Assembly: GCA_004297225.1 (NCBI GenBank)
Contig: SCUI01000007.1
Coordinates: 23,901 to 87,900, forward strand
From: Lysobacteraceae bacterium
GTDB taxonomy: Bacteria; Pseudomonadota; Gammaproteobacteria; Xanthomonadales; Xanthomonadaceae
Direction: 5' to 3'
DNA length: 64,000 nucleotides
The position numbers were made by a program, and so were the translations under genes. The stretch's first letter is position 1. Every line of letters starts with the position of its first letter. The notes beneath the pieces were generated by a model. It did not search any database. It was not told the DNA's origin and worked only from the letters and a program-made list of their open reading frames with translations. Below are positions 8,154 through 23,278 of the stretch, piece by piece.

Positions 8154-8511
8154 CGTCGAGCTCCTCGAGCAGCTTGCGCAGTTCCGCGATGTCCTTGCGG
8201 CTGAGCTTGCGGTGTTTGCTGAAATGGGTGACCAGCGGGGCGACGCGCCCGTCGAACAGGCGTTCGATCAGGCCCTGGCTTTCGCCGAGCAGCCAGGCCT
8301 CGCGTTCGAGTACGGGGTGGTAGAGGTACCGGCGGCCCTCGCGGGTGGCGCGCACCGCGCCTTTGCGCAGCAGCCGGTTCAGCAGCGTCTTGACCGTGGC
8401 TTCCTGCCACTCGCGGCTACCCGACAGCGACTGGAAGACCTCCTCGGCGCCCAGCGGGCTGCGCGCCCAGAGGACTTCCATGACCGCGGATTCGGCTTCG
8501 GAGATGGGCAT
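8140..8511 (-). CDS. BlaI/MecI/CopY-family transcriptional repressor
   Basis: A 123-residue winged-helix protein with the family opening ISEAESAVMEVLW, recognition region ATVKTLLNRLLRKGAV and wing TREGRRYLYHPVL. A dimerisation tail follows (FDGRVAPLVTHFSKHRKLS, ending in DIAELRKLLEELD). It is the first gene of the blaI-M56-lipoprotein operon and partner of the M56 peptidase. Two operator-like dyads lie immediately upstream. Only a weak ribosome-binding site is visible before ATG at 8511, and the first dyad begins 8 bases upstream of the start, consistent with tight autoregulation. Confidence 0.9.
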   Translation of the reverse strand: MPISEAESAVMEVLWARSPLGAEEVFQSLSGSREWQEATVKTLLNRLLRKGAVRATREGRRYLYHPVLEREAWLLGESQGLIERLFDGRVAPLVTHFSKHRKLSRKDIAELRKLLEELDDGQP

Positions 8512-8518
8512 GGCTCGT

Positions 8519-8556
8519 TTACGCGTGTAATCCCATAGCCGAGATTACGCCTGTAA
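8519..8556. promoter_or_regulatory. Tandem BlaI-type operators
   Basis: Two copies of a TTAC-N4-GTAA dyad: TTACGCGTGTAA at 8519-8530 and TTACGCCTGTAA at 8545-8556, 26 bases centre to centre. Taken together they also form a larger inverted repeat (TTTAC-N4-GTAATC facing GATTAC-N4-GTAAA). This resembles BlaI/MecI operators built on TACA/TGTA half sites. The position just upstream of the repressor gene supports autoregulation of the whole operon. Confidence 0.72.
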
Positions 8557-8584
8557 ACGATCCTGTCAACCCTTTCGCAACCCG

Positions 8585-9172
8585 CTATTTCGAGACGTGC
8601 GGATTGCCCGGCACGTACCAGCGCCAGGGATGGTCGATCGCCTTGCTGATGCCGATGCGCGGGCCGGACACGGGCTCGGCAGGGGGCGGAATGCCGTCAT
8701 CGAGGATGGTGTAGCCGGATTTGCCGGAGACCAGGTCGATGCCGTCCTGGCGGCGATCGATGCCGAAGGCTTGGGTCAATCGCGCCGGGCCGCTGCACAG
8801 GTCGCGGTCGCGGCGCGCCTTCGGCCGCGCCGCGTACATCAGCTCGATGCCGGCCAGCGGTTCGGCGGCGCGCAGCAGCACGCCGACACCCTCGCCCACC
8901 TCGCCGCAGGAACAGTTGGCGCACCAGTGCATGCCGTAGGTGAAGTAGACATAGAAGTGCCCGGCCTCGCCGAACATGCTGGCGTTGCGCGCGGTCATGC
9001 CGCGATAGGTGTGCGCGGCCGGATCGATCGGCCCGCAATACGCCTCGACCTCGACGATCCGCGCCTGGCGGCCGTCATCGGCGGCCAACACCTTGTTCAG
9101 CAGTTCCGGCGCGACCGTGCGCGGATCGCGCCGGTAGAACGCGCGCGGCAACCGGCTCGCGCGCCGGCTCAC
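8585..9172 (-). CDS. DNA-3-methyladenine glycosylase (AAG/MPG family)
   Basis: Base-excision repair glycosylase that removes alkylated purines. The 195-residue protein has the usual family length. It shows the catalytic region [16 protein letters not shown] (general-base Glu), the turn [13 protein letters not shown], the substrate-pocket segment [15 protein letters not shown], and the C-terminal [20 protein letters not shown]. No ATG fits. A GTG at 9172 overlaps the transketolase stop (GTGA), giving the correct N-terminus [12 protein letters not shown]. The long open frame further upstream is a shadow. Expression is probably coupled to tkt. Confidence 0.93.
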   Translation of the reverse strand: MSRRASRLPRAFYRRDPRTVAPELLNKVLAADDGRQARIVEVEAYCGPIDPAAHTYRGMTARNASMFGEAGHFYVYFTYGMHWCANCSCGEVGEGVGVLLRAAEPLAGIELMYAARPKARRDRDLCSGPARLTQAFGIDRRQDGIDLVSGKSGYTILDDGIPPPAEPVSGPRIGISKAIDHPWRWYVPGNPHVSK

Positions 9173-11160
9173 TGCAGCGCGTTGGCGGCTTCGACCACGT
9201 GCTGGACGGTGAAGCCGAAGTGCGGGAACAGGTCTTCCGCCGGCGCGCTTGCGCCAAACCCGTGCATGCCGATGACCGCGCCGTCGAGGCCGACGAACTT
9301 GCGCCAGTAATCGGCAATGCCGGCCTCGATAGCGACGCGCTTGCGGCAGGCATCGGGCAGCACCGACGCGCGATACGCGACGTCCTGGCGCTCGAACACC
9401 TCCACGCAGGGCATCGACACCACGCGCACGTGGTCGCCGAGCTGGCCCGCGGCCTCCATCGCCAGCCCGACCTCGGAACCGGTGGCGATCAGGATGACGC
9501 CCGGGGCGCCCTTCGAATCCTTCAGCACGTAGCCGCCGCGCGCGATCGCCTGCAGCTGCGCCTCGTCGCGCGCCTGGTGCGGCAGGTTCTGGCGCGAGAA
9601 CACCAGGCAACTGGGACCGTCGCGACGCTCGATCGCGGCCTTCCACGCCACAGCAGACTCCACCGCGTCGCACGGCCGCCAGACGTCGTTGCGCGGGATG
9701 AAGCGCAGCGCCGCAAGGTGCTCGACCGGCTGGTGGGTCGGGCCGTCCTCGCCCAGGCCGATCGAATCGTGCGTGTACACGTGGATCGCGCCCGCGCCCA
9801 TCAGCGCGCTCATGCGCACGGCGTTGCGCGCATAGTCGCTGAACACCAGGAAGGTGGCGTCATAGGGAATGAAGCAGCCGTGCAGCGCGAGACCGTTCGA
9901 GATCGCGGTCATCGCGAATTCGCGCACGCCGAAATAGATGTAGTTGGCGTCGGGATCTTCGCCGGCCACCGACTTGCTGCCCTTCCACAGGGTCAGGTTC
10001 GAATGCGCGAGGTCCGCGGAGCCGCCGACCAGCTCCGGCAGCAACGGCGCGAACGCCTCGATCGCCATCTGCGAGGCCTTGCGCGAGGCAACGGTGTGGC
10101 CGTCGGATTGCAGCTTCGCGATGAACGCGTCGGCATCAGCGACGAAACCCTCCGGCAACTCGCCGCGCGAGCGCCGCACCAGTTCATCGGCCTCGGCCGG
10201 GTAGCGCGCGGCGTAGCCGTCGAACAGCTGGCCCCACTGGTGCTCGCGCACCTTGCCGGCATTGCCGGCGCGCCAGGCCGCGCGGATGTCGTCGGGGATC
10301 TCGAACGGCCCGTGCGCCCAACCGAGCGCCTCGCGGGTGGCGGCCACCTCGTCCTTGCCCAGCGGCGCGCCGTGCGAGGACTCCTTGCCGGCCTTGTTCG
10401 GCGAACCGAAGCCGATGGTGGTGCGGCAGCACACCAGCACCGGCTTGCCCTGCGAGCGCATCGCCTCTTCGATCGCCGCCTTGATCGCGTCGGCATCGTG
10501 GCCGTCGACCTCGCGGATCACGTGCCAGCCGTAGGCCTCGAAGCGCGCCGGGGTGTCGTCGGTGAACCAGCCCTCGACATTGCCGTCGATCGAGATGTGG
10601 TTGTCGTCCCAGAACGCGACCAGCTTGTCCAGGCCCCAGGTGCCGGCCAGCGACGCCGCTTCGTGGGAGATGCCTTCCATCATGCAGCCGTCGCCCATGA
10701 ACACCCAGGTGCGATGGTCGACGACCGCGAATTCGGGGCGGTTGAAGCGCTGCGCCAGCAGCTTCTCGGCCAGCGCGAAGCCGACAGCGTTGGCGAAACC
10801 CTGCCCCAGCGGCCCGGTGGTGGTCTCCACCCCCGGAGTCATGAAGTTCTCGGGATGCCCCGGGGTCATGGAGTGCAGCTTGCGGAAGCGCTTGAGCTCC
10901 TCCAGCGGCAGCTCGTAGCCCGACAGGTGCAGCAACGCGTACTGCAGCATCGAGCCGTGGCCGTTGGACAGCACGAAACGGTCGCGGTTGAACCACTTGG
11001 GGTTGTTCGGGTTGTGCTGCAGGTAATCGTTCCACAGCACTTCGGCGATGTCGGCCATGCCCATCGGCATGCCCGGATGGCCGGATTTCGCCGCCTCCAC
11101 CGCGTCGATGGCGAGGAAACGGATGGCGTTGGCGAGGTCGCGGCGGCTTGGCGTGGGCAT
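9169..11160 (-). CDS. tkt: Transketolase
   Basis: Thiamine-diphosphate enzyme of the non-oxidative pentose phosphate pathway, exchanging two-carbon units between ketose and aldose phosphates. It has 663 residues, the usual bacterial length. Visible landmarks are the N-terminal [18 protein letters not shown], the TPP-binding [18 protein letters not shown], the central [19 protein letters not shown] and [19 protein letters not shown]. The C-terminal region follows with [15 protein letters not shown] at 11160 gives the standard N-terminus; upstream in-frame codons would add about 90 unrelated residues. The glycosylase gene follows with a 4-base overlap. Confidence 0.97.
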   Translation of the reverse strand: MPTPSRRDLANAIRFLAIDAVEAAKSGHPGMPMGMADIAEVLWNDYLQHNPNNPKWFNRDRFVLSNGHGSMLQYALLHLSGYELPLEELKRFRKLHSMTPGHPENFMTPGVETTTGPLGQGFANAVGFALAEKLLAQRFNRPEFAVVDHRTWVFMGDGCMMEGISHEAASLAGTWGLDKLVAFWDDNHISIDGNVEGWFTDDTPARFEAYGWHVIREVDGHDADAIKAAIEEAMRSQGKPVLVCCRTTIGFGSPNKAGKESSHGAPLGKDEVAATREALGWAHGPFEIPDDIRAAWRAGNAGKVREHQWGQLFDGYAARYPAEADELVRRSRGELPEGFVADADAFIAKLQSDGHTVASRKASQMAIEAFAPLLPELVGGSADLAHSNLTLWKGSKSVAGEDPDANYIYFGVREFAMTAISNGLALHGCFIPYDATFLVFSDYARNAVRMSALMGAGAIHVYTHDSIGLGEDGPTHQPVEHLAALRFIPRNDVWRPCDAVESAVAWKAAIERRDGPSCLVFSRQNLPHQARDEAQLQAIARGGYVLKDSKGAPGVILIATGSEVGLAMEAAGQLGDHVRVVSMPCVEVFERQDVAYRASVLPDACRKRVAIEAGIADYWRKFVGLDGAVIGMHGFGASAPAEDLFPHFGFTVQHVVEAANALQ

Positions 11161-11503
11161 GGGGATGGGGTCCGGATTCAGGCGGCACACGATGGACCGC
11201 GCGCCGACCATTGTCCCATCCACGTCCGGACCGGGGCTACCACCAGGATCCGCCTGGCGGGCAGAGGTGCCGCGGCTGCGGCATGCGCGCGAGGAGTCTT
11301 CCCCTGAAAGTACAACGCGGCGCACCGCACGATGCGCACTTGGGCAATGCGAGTGCGGATTTCCGTTGCCGCAGCCGCGGCGGAAGTAAGGCATTTCCCT
11401 CCCCGCTAGTCTTGCATTTCCGAACCCCAACAGTCAAGCGGGGCAAGACGACAAGTGTACGGACAACTCCGTACTGTCGAAGGCCCCGCCCGGATCCCCT
11501 TGC
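11161..11503. other. 343-base divergent intergenic region between tkt and the XRE regulator
   Basis: No supportable gene on either strand. It must hold the promoters of tkt (minus) and the XRE gene (plus). The only clear structure is a dyad near the right end, listed separately. The tkt side is GC-rich with no good promoter match; a GACAAT hexamer on the minus strand (11209-11214) is the best but weak -10 candidate. Confidence 0.6.
11457..11474. promoter_or_regulatory. Perfect dyad upstream of XRE gene, putative autoregulatory operator
   Basis: GTACGGA-CAAC-TCCGTAC, a perfect 7-base inverted repeat with a 4-base spacer, ends 29 bases before the ATG of the XRE-family regulator. Small XRE proteins commonly bind such dyads over their own promoters. 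No other dyad of this quality is seen in the 343-base gap. Confidence 0.55.
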
Positions 11504-11878
11504 ATGAAGCGTTTCGCCGATCGCCTGCGCGAAGCGCGCGTGGCCGCGGGCTTGACCCAGGAGCAGCTCGGTTTCTCGCTGGGCATCACCAAGTCGTCGG
11601 TATCGGCCTGGGAGAACGGCCGTGAGACGCCGAGCTTCCGCATGCTTCCGGCGTTGCGGCGCGAACTGGGCCGCTCGCTCGATGAGCTGATCTGCGGCGC
11701 GGGCCCGGAGCCCAGCGCAATCAAGGAAGGCAAGCCTGCGTACGTGGCGCGGGAGGCGTCCACGGTGGCGCGCGACGAGAAGGAACGCGCCCTGTTGCTG
11801 CGTTACCGCGGCCTGCCGGCGAAGCGGCGCGCGGCATTGCTGGACCTGCTGCTACCGGATCCAGACAACGCCCGCTGA
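11504..11878 (+). CDS. XRE-family transcriptional regulator
   Basis: A 124-residue DNA-binding protein. Residues 1-60 form a Cro/C1-type helix-turn-helix (LREARVAAGLTQEQLGFSLG and SSVSAWENGRETPSFRML). A charged C-terminal half (residues 65-124) probably serves dimerisation (ARDEKERALLLRYRGLPAKR). No phage or toxin gene is adjacent, so a chromosomal autoregulated regulator is more likely than a prophage repressor. The convergent symporter gene ends 41 bases downstream. Target genes are unknown. Confidence 0.85.
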   Translation: MKRFADRLREARVAAGLTQEQLGFSLGITKSSVSAWENGRETPSFRMLPALRRELGRSLDELICGAGPEPSAIKEGKPAYVAREASTVARDEKERALLLRYRGLPAKRRAALLDLLLPDPDNAR

Positions 11879-11918
11879 TCCTTCGCAACACGTCCTGCGC
11901 AATACGCGGACCGCGGTC

Positions 11919-13238
11919 CTACGGCACTTCGACGGCTACGGCGGGATCGTCGGTCTCGCCCGTGGACACGACCGTGGCGATCATCAGGTCCCCGGTCACG
12001 TTGATCGTGGTCCGGCACATGTCCAGCAGGCGGTCCACGCCCAGGATCAGGCCGATGCCCTCCGGCGGCACCCCGACCATCCCGCAGATCAGCGCCACCA
12101 CCGGCAGCGAGCCGGCCGGCACGCCGGCGGTGCCGATGCCGCCGAGGATGCAGACGAACATCACCGTCGCCTGCTGGACCAGGCTCAGCTCGATGCCGAA
12201 GAACTGGGCCAGGAACAGCACGGTCACGCCCTCGAACAGGGCGGTGCCGTTCTGGTTGGCGGTCGCGCCCACGGTCAGCACGAAGCGCGAAACCTTCGAG
12301 GGCAACCGCAACTCGGCCTCGGCCACGTGCAATGCGGTCGGCAAGGTGGCGTTGGAGGACGCGGTCGAGAACGCCATCACCATCGCTTCCTGGATGCCGC
12401 GGAAGAAATGCAGCGGCGACTTGCCGGCGAGCACGCGCAGGAACACCGAATACACCACGAACATGTGGATCGCCAGCGCCAGCAGCACCACGCCGACGTA
12501 AGCGCCCAGCCGCGCCAGCAGCTCCCAGCCGAACAGCGCCGCCAGGTTGAACATGAAGCAGAACACCGCGTAGGGCGCCAGCTTGATGACCAGCCCGATC
12601 AGCACCATCGACACCTCGAACAGGCCCTCGATCCCGCGCAACAGGGTGCGCGTGGCGGGCGAGTCGGTCAGCACCAGGCCCACGCCCACCATCAGCGCGA
12701 AGAACATCACCGCCAGGATGCCGTTGCTGGCGGCGGCGCCGACCACGTTGTCCGGCACGATCGACAGCAGCAGGTTCAAACCCTGCGGGGCGTCGCGGCT
12801 GCCGCTGACGATCGCCTGGGCGCGCTCGGCGCCCTCGCTGAGCAGCTGCTGCGCCACTCCCGGGTCGACGCCGGCGCCCGGCTGCAGCCAGTTGACCAGC
12901 ACCAGGCCCAGGACCACGGCGATCCCCGACACCAGCACCGTGAGGCCCAGGGTTTTCCAGCCGATCCGCCCCAGCGCGTGGATGTCGCCCATTTCGGCGA
13001 CGCCGACCACCAGCGCCGAGAACAGCAACGGCAGCACCAGCATGAAAATCAGGCGCAGGAACAAGGTTCCGACCGGTTGCGTGACCCATTCGGTCAGCCA
13101 CTGCACCCAGGCGGCGTCGGCGCCGCCGGCATAGTGGGCCACCAGGCCCAGCAGCAGGCCCGCGATGAAGCCGATGGCCATTTTCCAGTGCAGCGGCAGG
13201 CGTTCCCGCTTGGCGGCAGGCTTGGTCTGAGGCGTCAT
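11919..13238 (-). CDS. Dicarboxylate/amino acid:cation symporter (DAACS/GltP family)
   Basis: A 439-residue inner-membrane secondary transporter with about eight helices and re-entrant hairpins. Family signatures are visible: the serine-rich hairpin MAFSTASSNATLPTAL, the NQNGTALFEG motif corresponding to NMDGT, GGIGTAGVPAGSLP in hairpin 2, and the helix 8 motif DRLLDMCRTTINVTGD with the substrate-binding Asp/Arg region. Likely substrates are glutamate, aspartate or C4-dicarboxylates; sequence alone does not decide. ATG at 13238 gives the typical basic N-terminus (KRERLPLHWKMAIG). It is divergent from the large hybrid kinase. Confidence 0.93.
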   Translation of the reverse strand: MTPQTKPAAKRERLPLHWKMAIGFIAGLLLGLVAHYAGGADAAWVQWLTEWVTQPVGTLFLRLIFMLVLPLLFSALVVGVAEMGDIHALGRIGWKTLGLTVLVSGIAVVLGLVLVNWLQPGAGVDPGVAQQLLSEGAERAQAIVSGSRDAPQGLNLLLSIVPDNVVGAAASNGILAVMFFALMVGVGLVLTDSPATRTLLRGIEGLFEVSMVLIGLVIKLAPYAVFCFMFNLAALFGWELLARLGAYVGVVLLALAIHMFVVYSVFLRVLAGKSPLHFFRGIQEAMVMAFSTASSNATLPTALHVAEAELRLPSKVSRFVLTVGATANQNGTALFEGVTVLFLAQFFGIELSLVQQATVMFVCILGGIGTAGVPAGSLPVVALICGMVGVPPEGIGLILGVDRLLDMCRTTINVTGDLMIATVVSTGETDDPAVAVEVP

Positions 13239-13387
13239 TCTGGGATCCCCGGGGTTCGGCCAGACTTTACCACCAGGCCGGAATGGGACTTCGGTGTGAA
13301 GGCGGCGTCGATGGTTTCGACACCCTGCTCGGATACCGTACTGCAACTCGGTTCCGCCCAACGGTTGCGGACCGTACCGGGGGATCC

Positions 13388-18870
<5,483 letters not shown>

Positions 18871-18886
<16 letters not shown>

Positions 18887-20949
18887 CCCCGTTGCCACCC
18901 GGCGCACCGGCGCCCGCGCCAGTCAACATACTGCTGGTCGACGACCAGCCGGGCCGGCTGCTCACCTATCGGGCGATCCTGGAACCGCTAGGCGAGCACC
19001 TGGTGGACGCCTCCAGCGGCGAGGAAGCGCTGCGCCTGCTGATGGAGGACGAATACGCGCTGATCCTGCTGGACGTGAACATGCCCGGCCTCGACGGCTT
19101 GGAGACCGCCAGCATGATCCACCAGCACCCGCGCTTCGAACGGGTGCCTATCATCTTCGTCACCGCGGTCAACGTCACCGACATGGACCGGCTGCGCGGC
19201 TACAAGCTCGGCGCCGTCGACTACGTGATGGTGCCGGTGATCCCGGAAATCCTGCGCAGCAAGGTGGTGGTGCTGGCCGAACTGTTCCGCAAGCGCCGCG
19301 AGCTGCAGAAGGCCAACGCCGAACTGGCCGCGGAGAAGGCCCGCGAGCTCGACCGGCTCAACGATTCGCTGCGCGTGGCCAACGCCGAACTGGCGGCGCG
19401 CAACGACGAGCTGCACAGGGAAGTGGGAGAGCGCGCCCGCGCCGAACAGCGCCTGCGCTTCCTGGCCGACACCATTCCCTCGATCGTCTGGACCTGCGCG
19501 CCCGACGGCACCATCACCTACGCCAACCGCCACTGGTACGAATACTACAGGCTCCCCGCCGGCGAAGGCCCCGGCGATCTCACCCGGCTGGTCCTGCACC
19601 CGGACGACGCCGCGGCGGTGCACGAACTGGTGACGCGCTCGCTGGCCGCGGGCGAGAAGTTCGAATTCGAGGCGCGCCATCGTGCGCAGGACGGCGACTA
19701 CTGCTGGTACATGACCCGCGCGGTGCCCTGGCGCGACGAGCACGGCCAGGTAACCTCGTGGTTCGGCATCTCCACCAGCGTGCACGAGATGAAGCAGCTG
19801 ATGGAACAGCTGCAGGAAGCCGACCGGCGCAAGGACGAGTTCCTGGCCACCTTGGCGCACGAGCTGCGCAACCCTCTGGCGCCGCTGCTCAACGCACTGA
19901 ACGTGCGGCGCATGTCGGACCCGGCGGTCGATTCGGATCCGCTGCAGGGACTGATGGAACGCCAGCTCTCGCTGCTGGTGCGGCTGATCGACGACCTCCT
20001 CGACGTCGCCCGCATCACCCGCGGCAAGCTGGTCCTGCGCCCGGGCCCGACCACGCTGCAGCAGGTGCTCGACTCGGCGGTGGAGACGGCGCGGCCACAG
20101 TTGTCGCAGGGGCGCCACGACCTGCACATCGAACTTCCGGATGCGCCGGTGGCCATGCGTGCCGACGCGGTGCGCCTGTCGCAGGTGTTCGCGAACCTGC
20201 TCAACAACGCCGCCAAGTATTCCGACCCCGGCAGCCCGATCGTGCTGGCCGCGCGCGCCAGCGAAGAAGGAATCGAGGTGCTGGTCCGCGACAAAGGCAT
20301 CGGCCTGAGCGAGGAGCAGGCGCGCAGCATCTTCGACCTGTTCATCCAGGCCGACACCGCGGTGGAACGTGCGCGCGGCGGACTGGGCATCGGCCTGACG
20401 CTGGTCCAGCAGCTGGTGGAGATGCACGGCGGCAGCGTTGCCGTGCGCAGCGATGGCCCGGGTTGCGGCAGCGAGTTCCTCGTCCGCCTGCCGGCAGCGC
20501 CGGCCGGCGAATCCAGCGCCACGCCACCGGCGGCCATCGAGGACGAGCCACCGGCGCACGGCGACGGCCGGCGGGCGCTGGTGCTGGACGACAACCGCGA
20601 TGCCGCCGACACCCTGGCGATGATGCTCGAGCTGCTCGGCTTCGACGTGCGCACGCTGTACGACCCGGAAACCTTCGACGCCAACTTCGCCGAGTTCACG
20701 CCGGAAGTGGTGTTCCTGGATGTCGGCATGCCCGGACGCAGCGGCTACGACGTCGCCGCGGCCATGCGCACGATGCCGGGCGGCGCCGATGTGCTGCTGG
20801 TCGCGGTCACCGGCTGGGGCCAACCCGAGGACCGCAGGCGCTCGCGCGACGCCGGCTTCGACCGCCACCTGGTGAAGCCGCCGGAACTCCCGGCGATCCA
20901 GGCGATCTGCCGCCTGCTCGGCGAGCGTTCACGGGGCACCGCCGCATGA
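18871..20949 (+). CDS. Hybrid sensor kinase, REC-coiled coil-PAS-HisKA-HATPase-REC
   Basis: A 692-residue cytoplasmic kinase. N-terminal receiver with phospho-acceptor D68 (LILLDVNMPG); its usual Lys-Pro loop reads DYVMVPVIPE, so the conserved lysine is absent. A heptad-rich linker follows (about 130-190), then a PAS domain (TIPSIVWTCAPDGTITYANR), HisKA with H330 (LAHELRNPLAPL), ATPase with N box (NLLNNAAKY), and G motifs DKGIGL and GLGIGL. A C-terminal receiver carries D617 (VVFLDVGMPG). Start GTG 18871 lies inside the end of the giant kinase gene, with GGAG ten bases upstream; an ATG further up would encode only shadow sequence. Its N-terminal receiver could take phosphate from the upstream kinase (inference). 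Confidence 0.9.
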
Positions 20950-21599
20950 AGGCCACCGATCCGGCCTGGCTCGACCGCCTGGCGCACGACCTGCGCGGTC
21001 CGCTGGCGCCGTTGCAGACCGCCAGCTACCTGCTGCAACGCGAGGACCTGGATCCGGCGCGCCGGCAGGAGCTGCTGGGGATGGTGGAGCGGCAGACGCG
21101 CCGGCTCGGGCGGATGTTCGACGAGCTCGACGACTGGACCCGCGCGGGCCGCGGCCGTCTGCTGGGCGATCGCGAGGAGGTCGAGCTCGCGCTGCTGCTC
21201 GACTATGCGCTGGTCGGCAGCGGCATCCGCGACGCGCGCGTGGAAGACGACGGCAACGTCGCCCTCGTCGCTGGCGATCCGCAGCGGTTGACCCAGCTGT
21301 TGCGCACATTGCTCGATTTCGCGTTGTCGCGCGGCGGCCTGTCCGGCGTGTCGTTGCGCAGTGGCGACGGCCATGCCCGGGTGGAGGTGCTGGTCGCCGA
21401 TACCGACACGCCGGCAGGTGATGCCGTCGCGCTGCTGGACGCGCCGCAGCGCGAGCCTTACGACGAGGGGCTGGGCCTGCGCCTGTTGCTGGCGCGCGAG
21501 ATCGCCCGCGCGCATGGTGGCGAGCTTGTCGCCGGGCCCGGCGATGGTGGCCTGCGCCTGCGCCTGGAATTGCCGCTGGCCGGCGACGCTCAGGGATAG
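20946..21599 (+). CDS. Small histidine-kinase-like protein with degenerate ATP-binding site
   Basis: A 217-residue protein containing only a dimerisation/phospho-acceptor domain (H14 in LAHDLRGPLAPL) and an ATPase-like domain. The N box (LLRTLLDFALSRG) lacks the magnesium-binding asparagines, and the G1 motif DxGxG is replaced by DTDTPAGD; only the G2-like GLGLRLLLAREIARAHGGEL survives. It may therefore act as a phosphotransfer or scaffold partner rather than a kinase (inference). Start overlaps the preceding stop (ATGA), making it the third gene of one signalling operon. The convergent BatD-like gene overlaps its last 10 bases. Confidence 0.85.
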   Translation: MKATDPAWLDRLAHDLRGPLAPLQTASYLLQREDLDPARRQELLGMVERQTRRLGRMFDELDDWTRAGRGRLLGDREEVELALLLDYALVGSGIRDARVEDDGNVALVAGDPQRLTQLLRTLLDFALSRGGLSGVSLRSGDGHARVEVLVADTDTPAGDAVALLDAPQREPYDEGLGLRLLLAREIARAHGGELVAGPGDGGLRLRLELPLAGDAQG

Positions 21600-23278
21600 A
21601 GCGGTGGCAGCGGCTCGCGCGCATGCGCGGGGTCGTGCCGCCAACGGGGTCCCTCGCGGAAGGCCGCGCGCAACGCCTCGCGCGCCGCCACCGGATCGCC
21701 ATCGCTCCAGCGCGCGCGCTGCAGCAATTCGATCGCCTCGCGTTGCGCCGGATCCGACAACCGCCGCAACAGCGGCTCCAGGCCCGCCGCCGGCGGCTGC
21801 GCGCTGGCGCACAGCGCATCGCCGATGTCGGACAGGTCGCCTGACCGCAACGCGCGGCGCAGGCTGGACTCGGAGGTGGCAGGGGGCGTGCGTGGCTCGT
21901 CCGCGGTGGCTGGCATCGCCTTGCCGGGCGGGCGACGGTGCAGGCCCCAGGCCAGCGTCAGCAACCAGGCCAGCGCGAACAGCACCGTGGCGAACGCCCA
22001 CGGCCGCACCGGTTCGAGCACGCCCGGCACCCGCCAGCGCACATCGCCGTCGCCGGCTGTCGCTTCGCGCGGCCTGTCGGCAACGCCGCCGCCGGGCACC
22101 GGCGCGGTCGTTTGCGTGCCCGGAACCACGACGAGATCGAGCGCGGGCAGGCTGCTCGCCGCCGCCCGGCCCGCGCGCACGTCCCACCACGACAAGCGCG
22201 GCCCCGCGATGCGCAGCGTTCCCGCACGCGCGGGCACGATCGAGAACGTCCGCCGCGCGGTCGCACGGGGGCGTCCATCGACGAAGCTTTCGTCCACCTG
22301 CACGGGGTCGGCGAACACCTGCGCCCCGTCGATCGGCGGCAACTGCAGCTCCGGCAGTTGCGCCGCGGTGGCGCCGTCGGCGCTCGCCTCCACGGTGACC
22401 GTCGCCGCTTCGCCGGCGCGTACCTGTCCCGGCTTCGCGGCCCAGCGCAGCGACAGGTCGTGCAAGGGCAGCCAGGGTTGCGGCGCCCGGTCGGGGATGC
22501 CGCGCACCTGCAGGCGCAGCGTCGCGCCGCTGGCCTCGAGCAGGTCGCCGTCGCCGAACAGGTCGTCGAAGAAGCCGGCGACGCCGCGGCCGCGGAATCG
22601 CGCGCCGGGAACCTCGAGCACGCCGCTGCGCTCGGGCAGCAGCAGGTAGTGCCGCTCGATCACCGTGTAGCGGCGGCCATCGATCTCGCGGCTGTAGCGG
22701 ACGTCGTCGCCCACGCGCTGCAGGGTGGCACCGTCGGGTTGCGGCTGGTCGAGTTCGCCCGAGACCAGCGGCACGCCCACGTACAGCCGCACGACGTAGC
22801 CTGTCGCCTGCTGCACGTACGGCGTCGTTGCGTCCACGCCCGATTCGATGAAGGCCACGTCGCCGGCGCCTGCCGGGCGCGTCGCGGTAGCGGTCACGGT
22901 GAGGCTCAAGGGCGGTGTGCGCAGCCCCGCGACCTCCAGCGCCGGTACCGGCAGCGTGCCTTGCCGGCGCGGCTGCAGGGCGACGCCGTAGAGCGTGCGC
23001 ACCTGGCTGGCGCCGTTGACCTGCTGGTAGCTGCGCGTGCTGCTGTAGCCGCTGAGCTGGAAGTCGCGCAGCAACGGCGAATAATCCGGGGAACCGGTGG
23101 CGACCCCGGTCACCTCGATGTTCAGCGTCGCGGTCTCGTCGACAGCGATGCTGCCGCGATCCAGCCAGGCCCGCGCCACCTGCGCCTGCGCCGCTGGCGC
23201 CAACAGCGCCAACGCAAGCAAGGCCAGCAACAATGCCCGCATGCCGGGCAGCCGCCTCGGAACAACAGCGCGCTTCAT
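21590..23278 (-). CDS. BatD-like protein (oxygen tolerance family)
   Basis: A 562-residue envelope protein. It has a signal peptide at residues 1-33 (ending AQAQ), a large periplasmic beta-rich region with repeated immunoglobulin-like segments, one transmembrane helix near 435-452 (PWAFATVLFALAWLLTLAWG) and a helical cytoplasmic tail. This is the layout of BatD, which works with MoxR and the VWA proteins BatA and BatB in envelope or metal-enzyme maturation; the exact role is unsettled. Last gene of the MoxR operon; its ATG overlaps the preceding stop (ATGA). Confidence 0.87.
   Translation of the reverse strand: MKRAVVPRRLPGMRALLLALLALALLAPAAQAQVARAWLDRGSIAVDETATLNIEVTGVATGSPDYSPLLRDFQLSGYSSTRSYQQVNGASQVRTLYGVALQPRRQGTLPVPALEVAGLRTPPLSLTVTATATRPAGAGDVAFIESGVDATTPYVQQATGYVVRLYVGVPLVSGELDQPQPDGATLQRVGDDVRYSREIDGRRYTVIERHYLLLPERSGVLEVPGARFRGRGVAGFFDDLFGDGDLLEASGATLRLQVRGIPDRAPQPWLPLHDLSLRWAAKPGQVRAGEAATVTVEASADGATAAQLPELQLPPIDGAQVFADPVQVDESFVDGRPRATARRTFSIVPARAGTLRIAGPRLSWWDVRAGRAAASSLPALDLVVVPGTQTTAPVPGGGVADRPREATAGDGDVRWRVPGVLEPVRPWAFATVLFALAWLLTLAWGLHRRPPGKAMPATADEPRTPPATSESSLRRALRSGDLSDIGDALCASAQPPAAGLEPLLRRLSDPAQREAIELLQRARWSDGDPVAAREALRAAFREGPRWRHDPAHAREPLPPLYP

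Noticed and set aside
6807..8511. Beta-lactam resistance sensor pair (blaR1-blaI)
   Set aside because: The M56 protein lacks a penicillin-binding sensor domain and no beta-lactamase gene is adjacent, so only the family-level names are used.
11504..11878. XRE regulator as prophage repressor or antitoxin
   Set aside because: No phage gene, toxin-sized partner or integration site lies within several kilobases; neighbours are core metabolic and transport genes.
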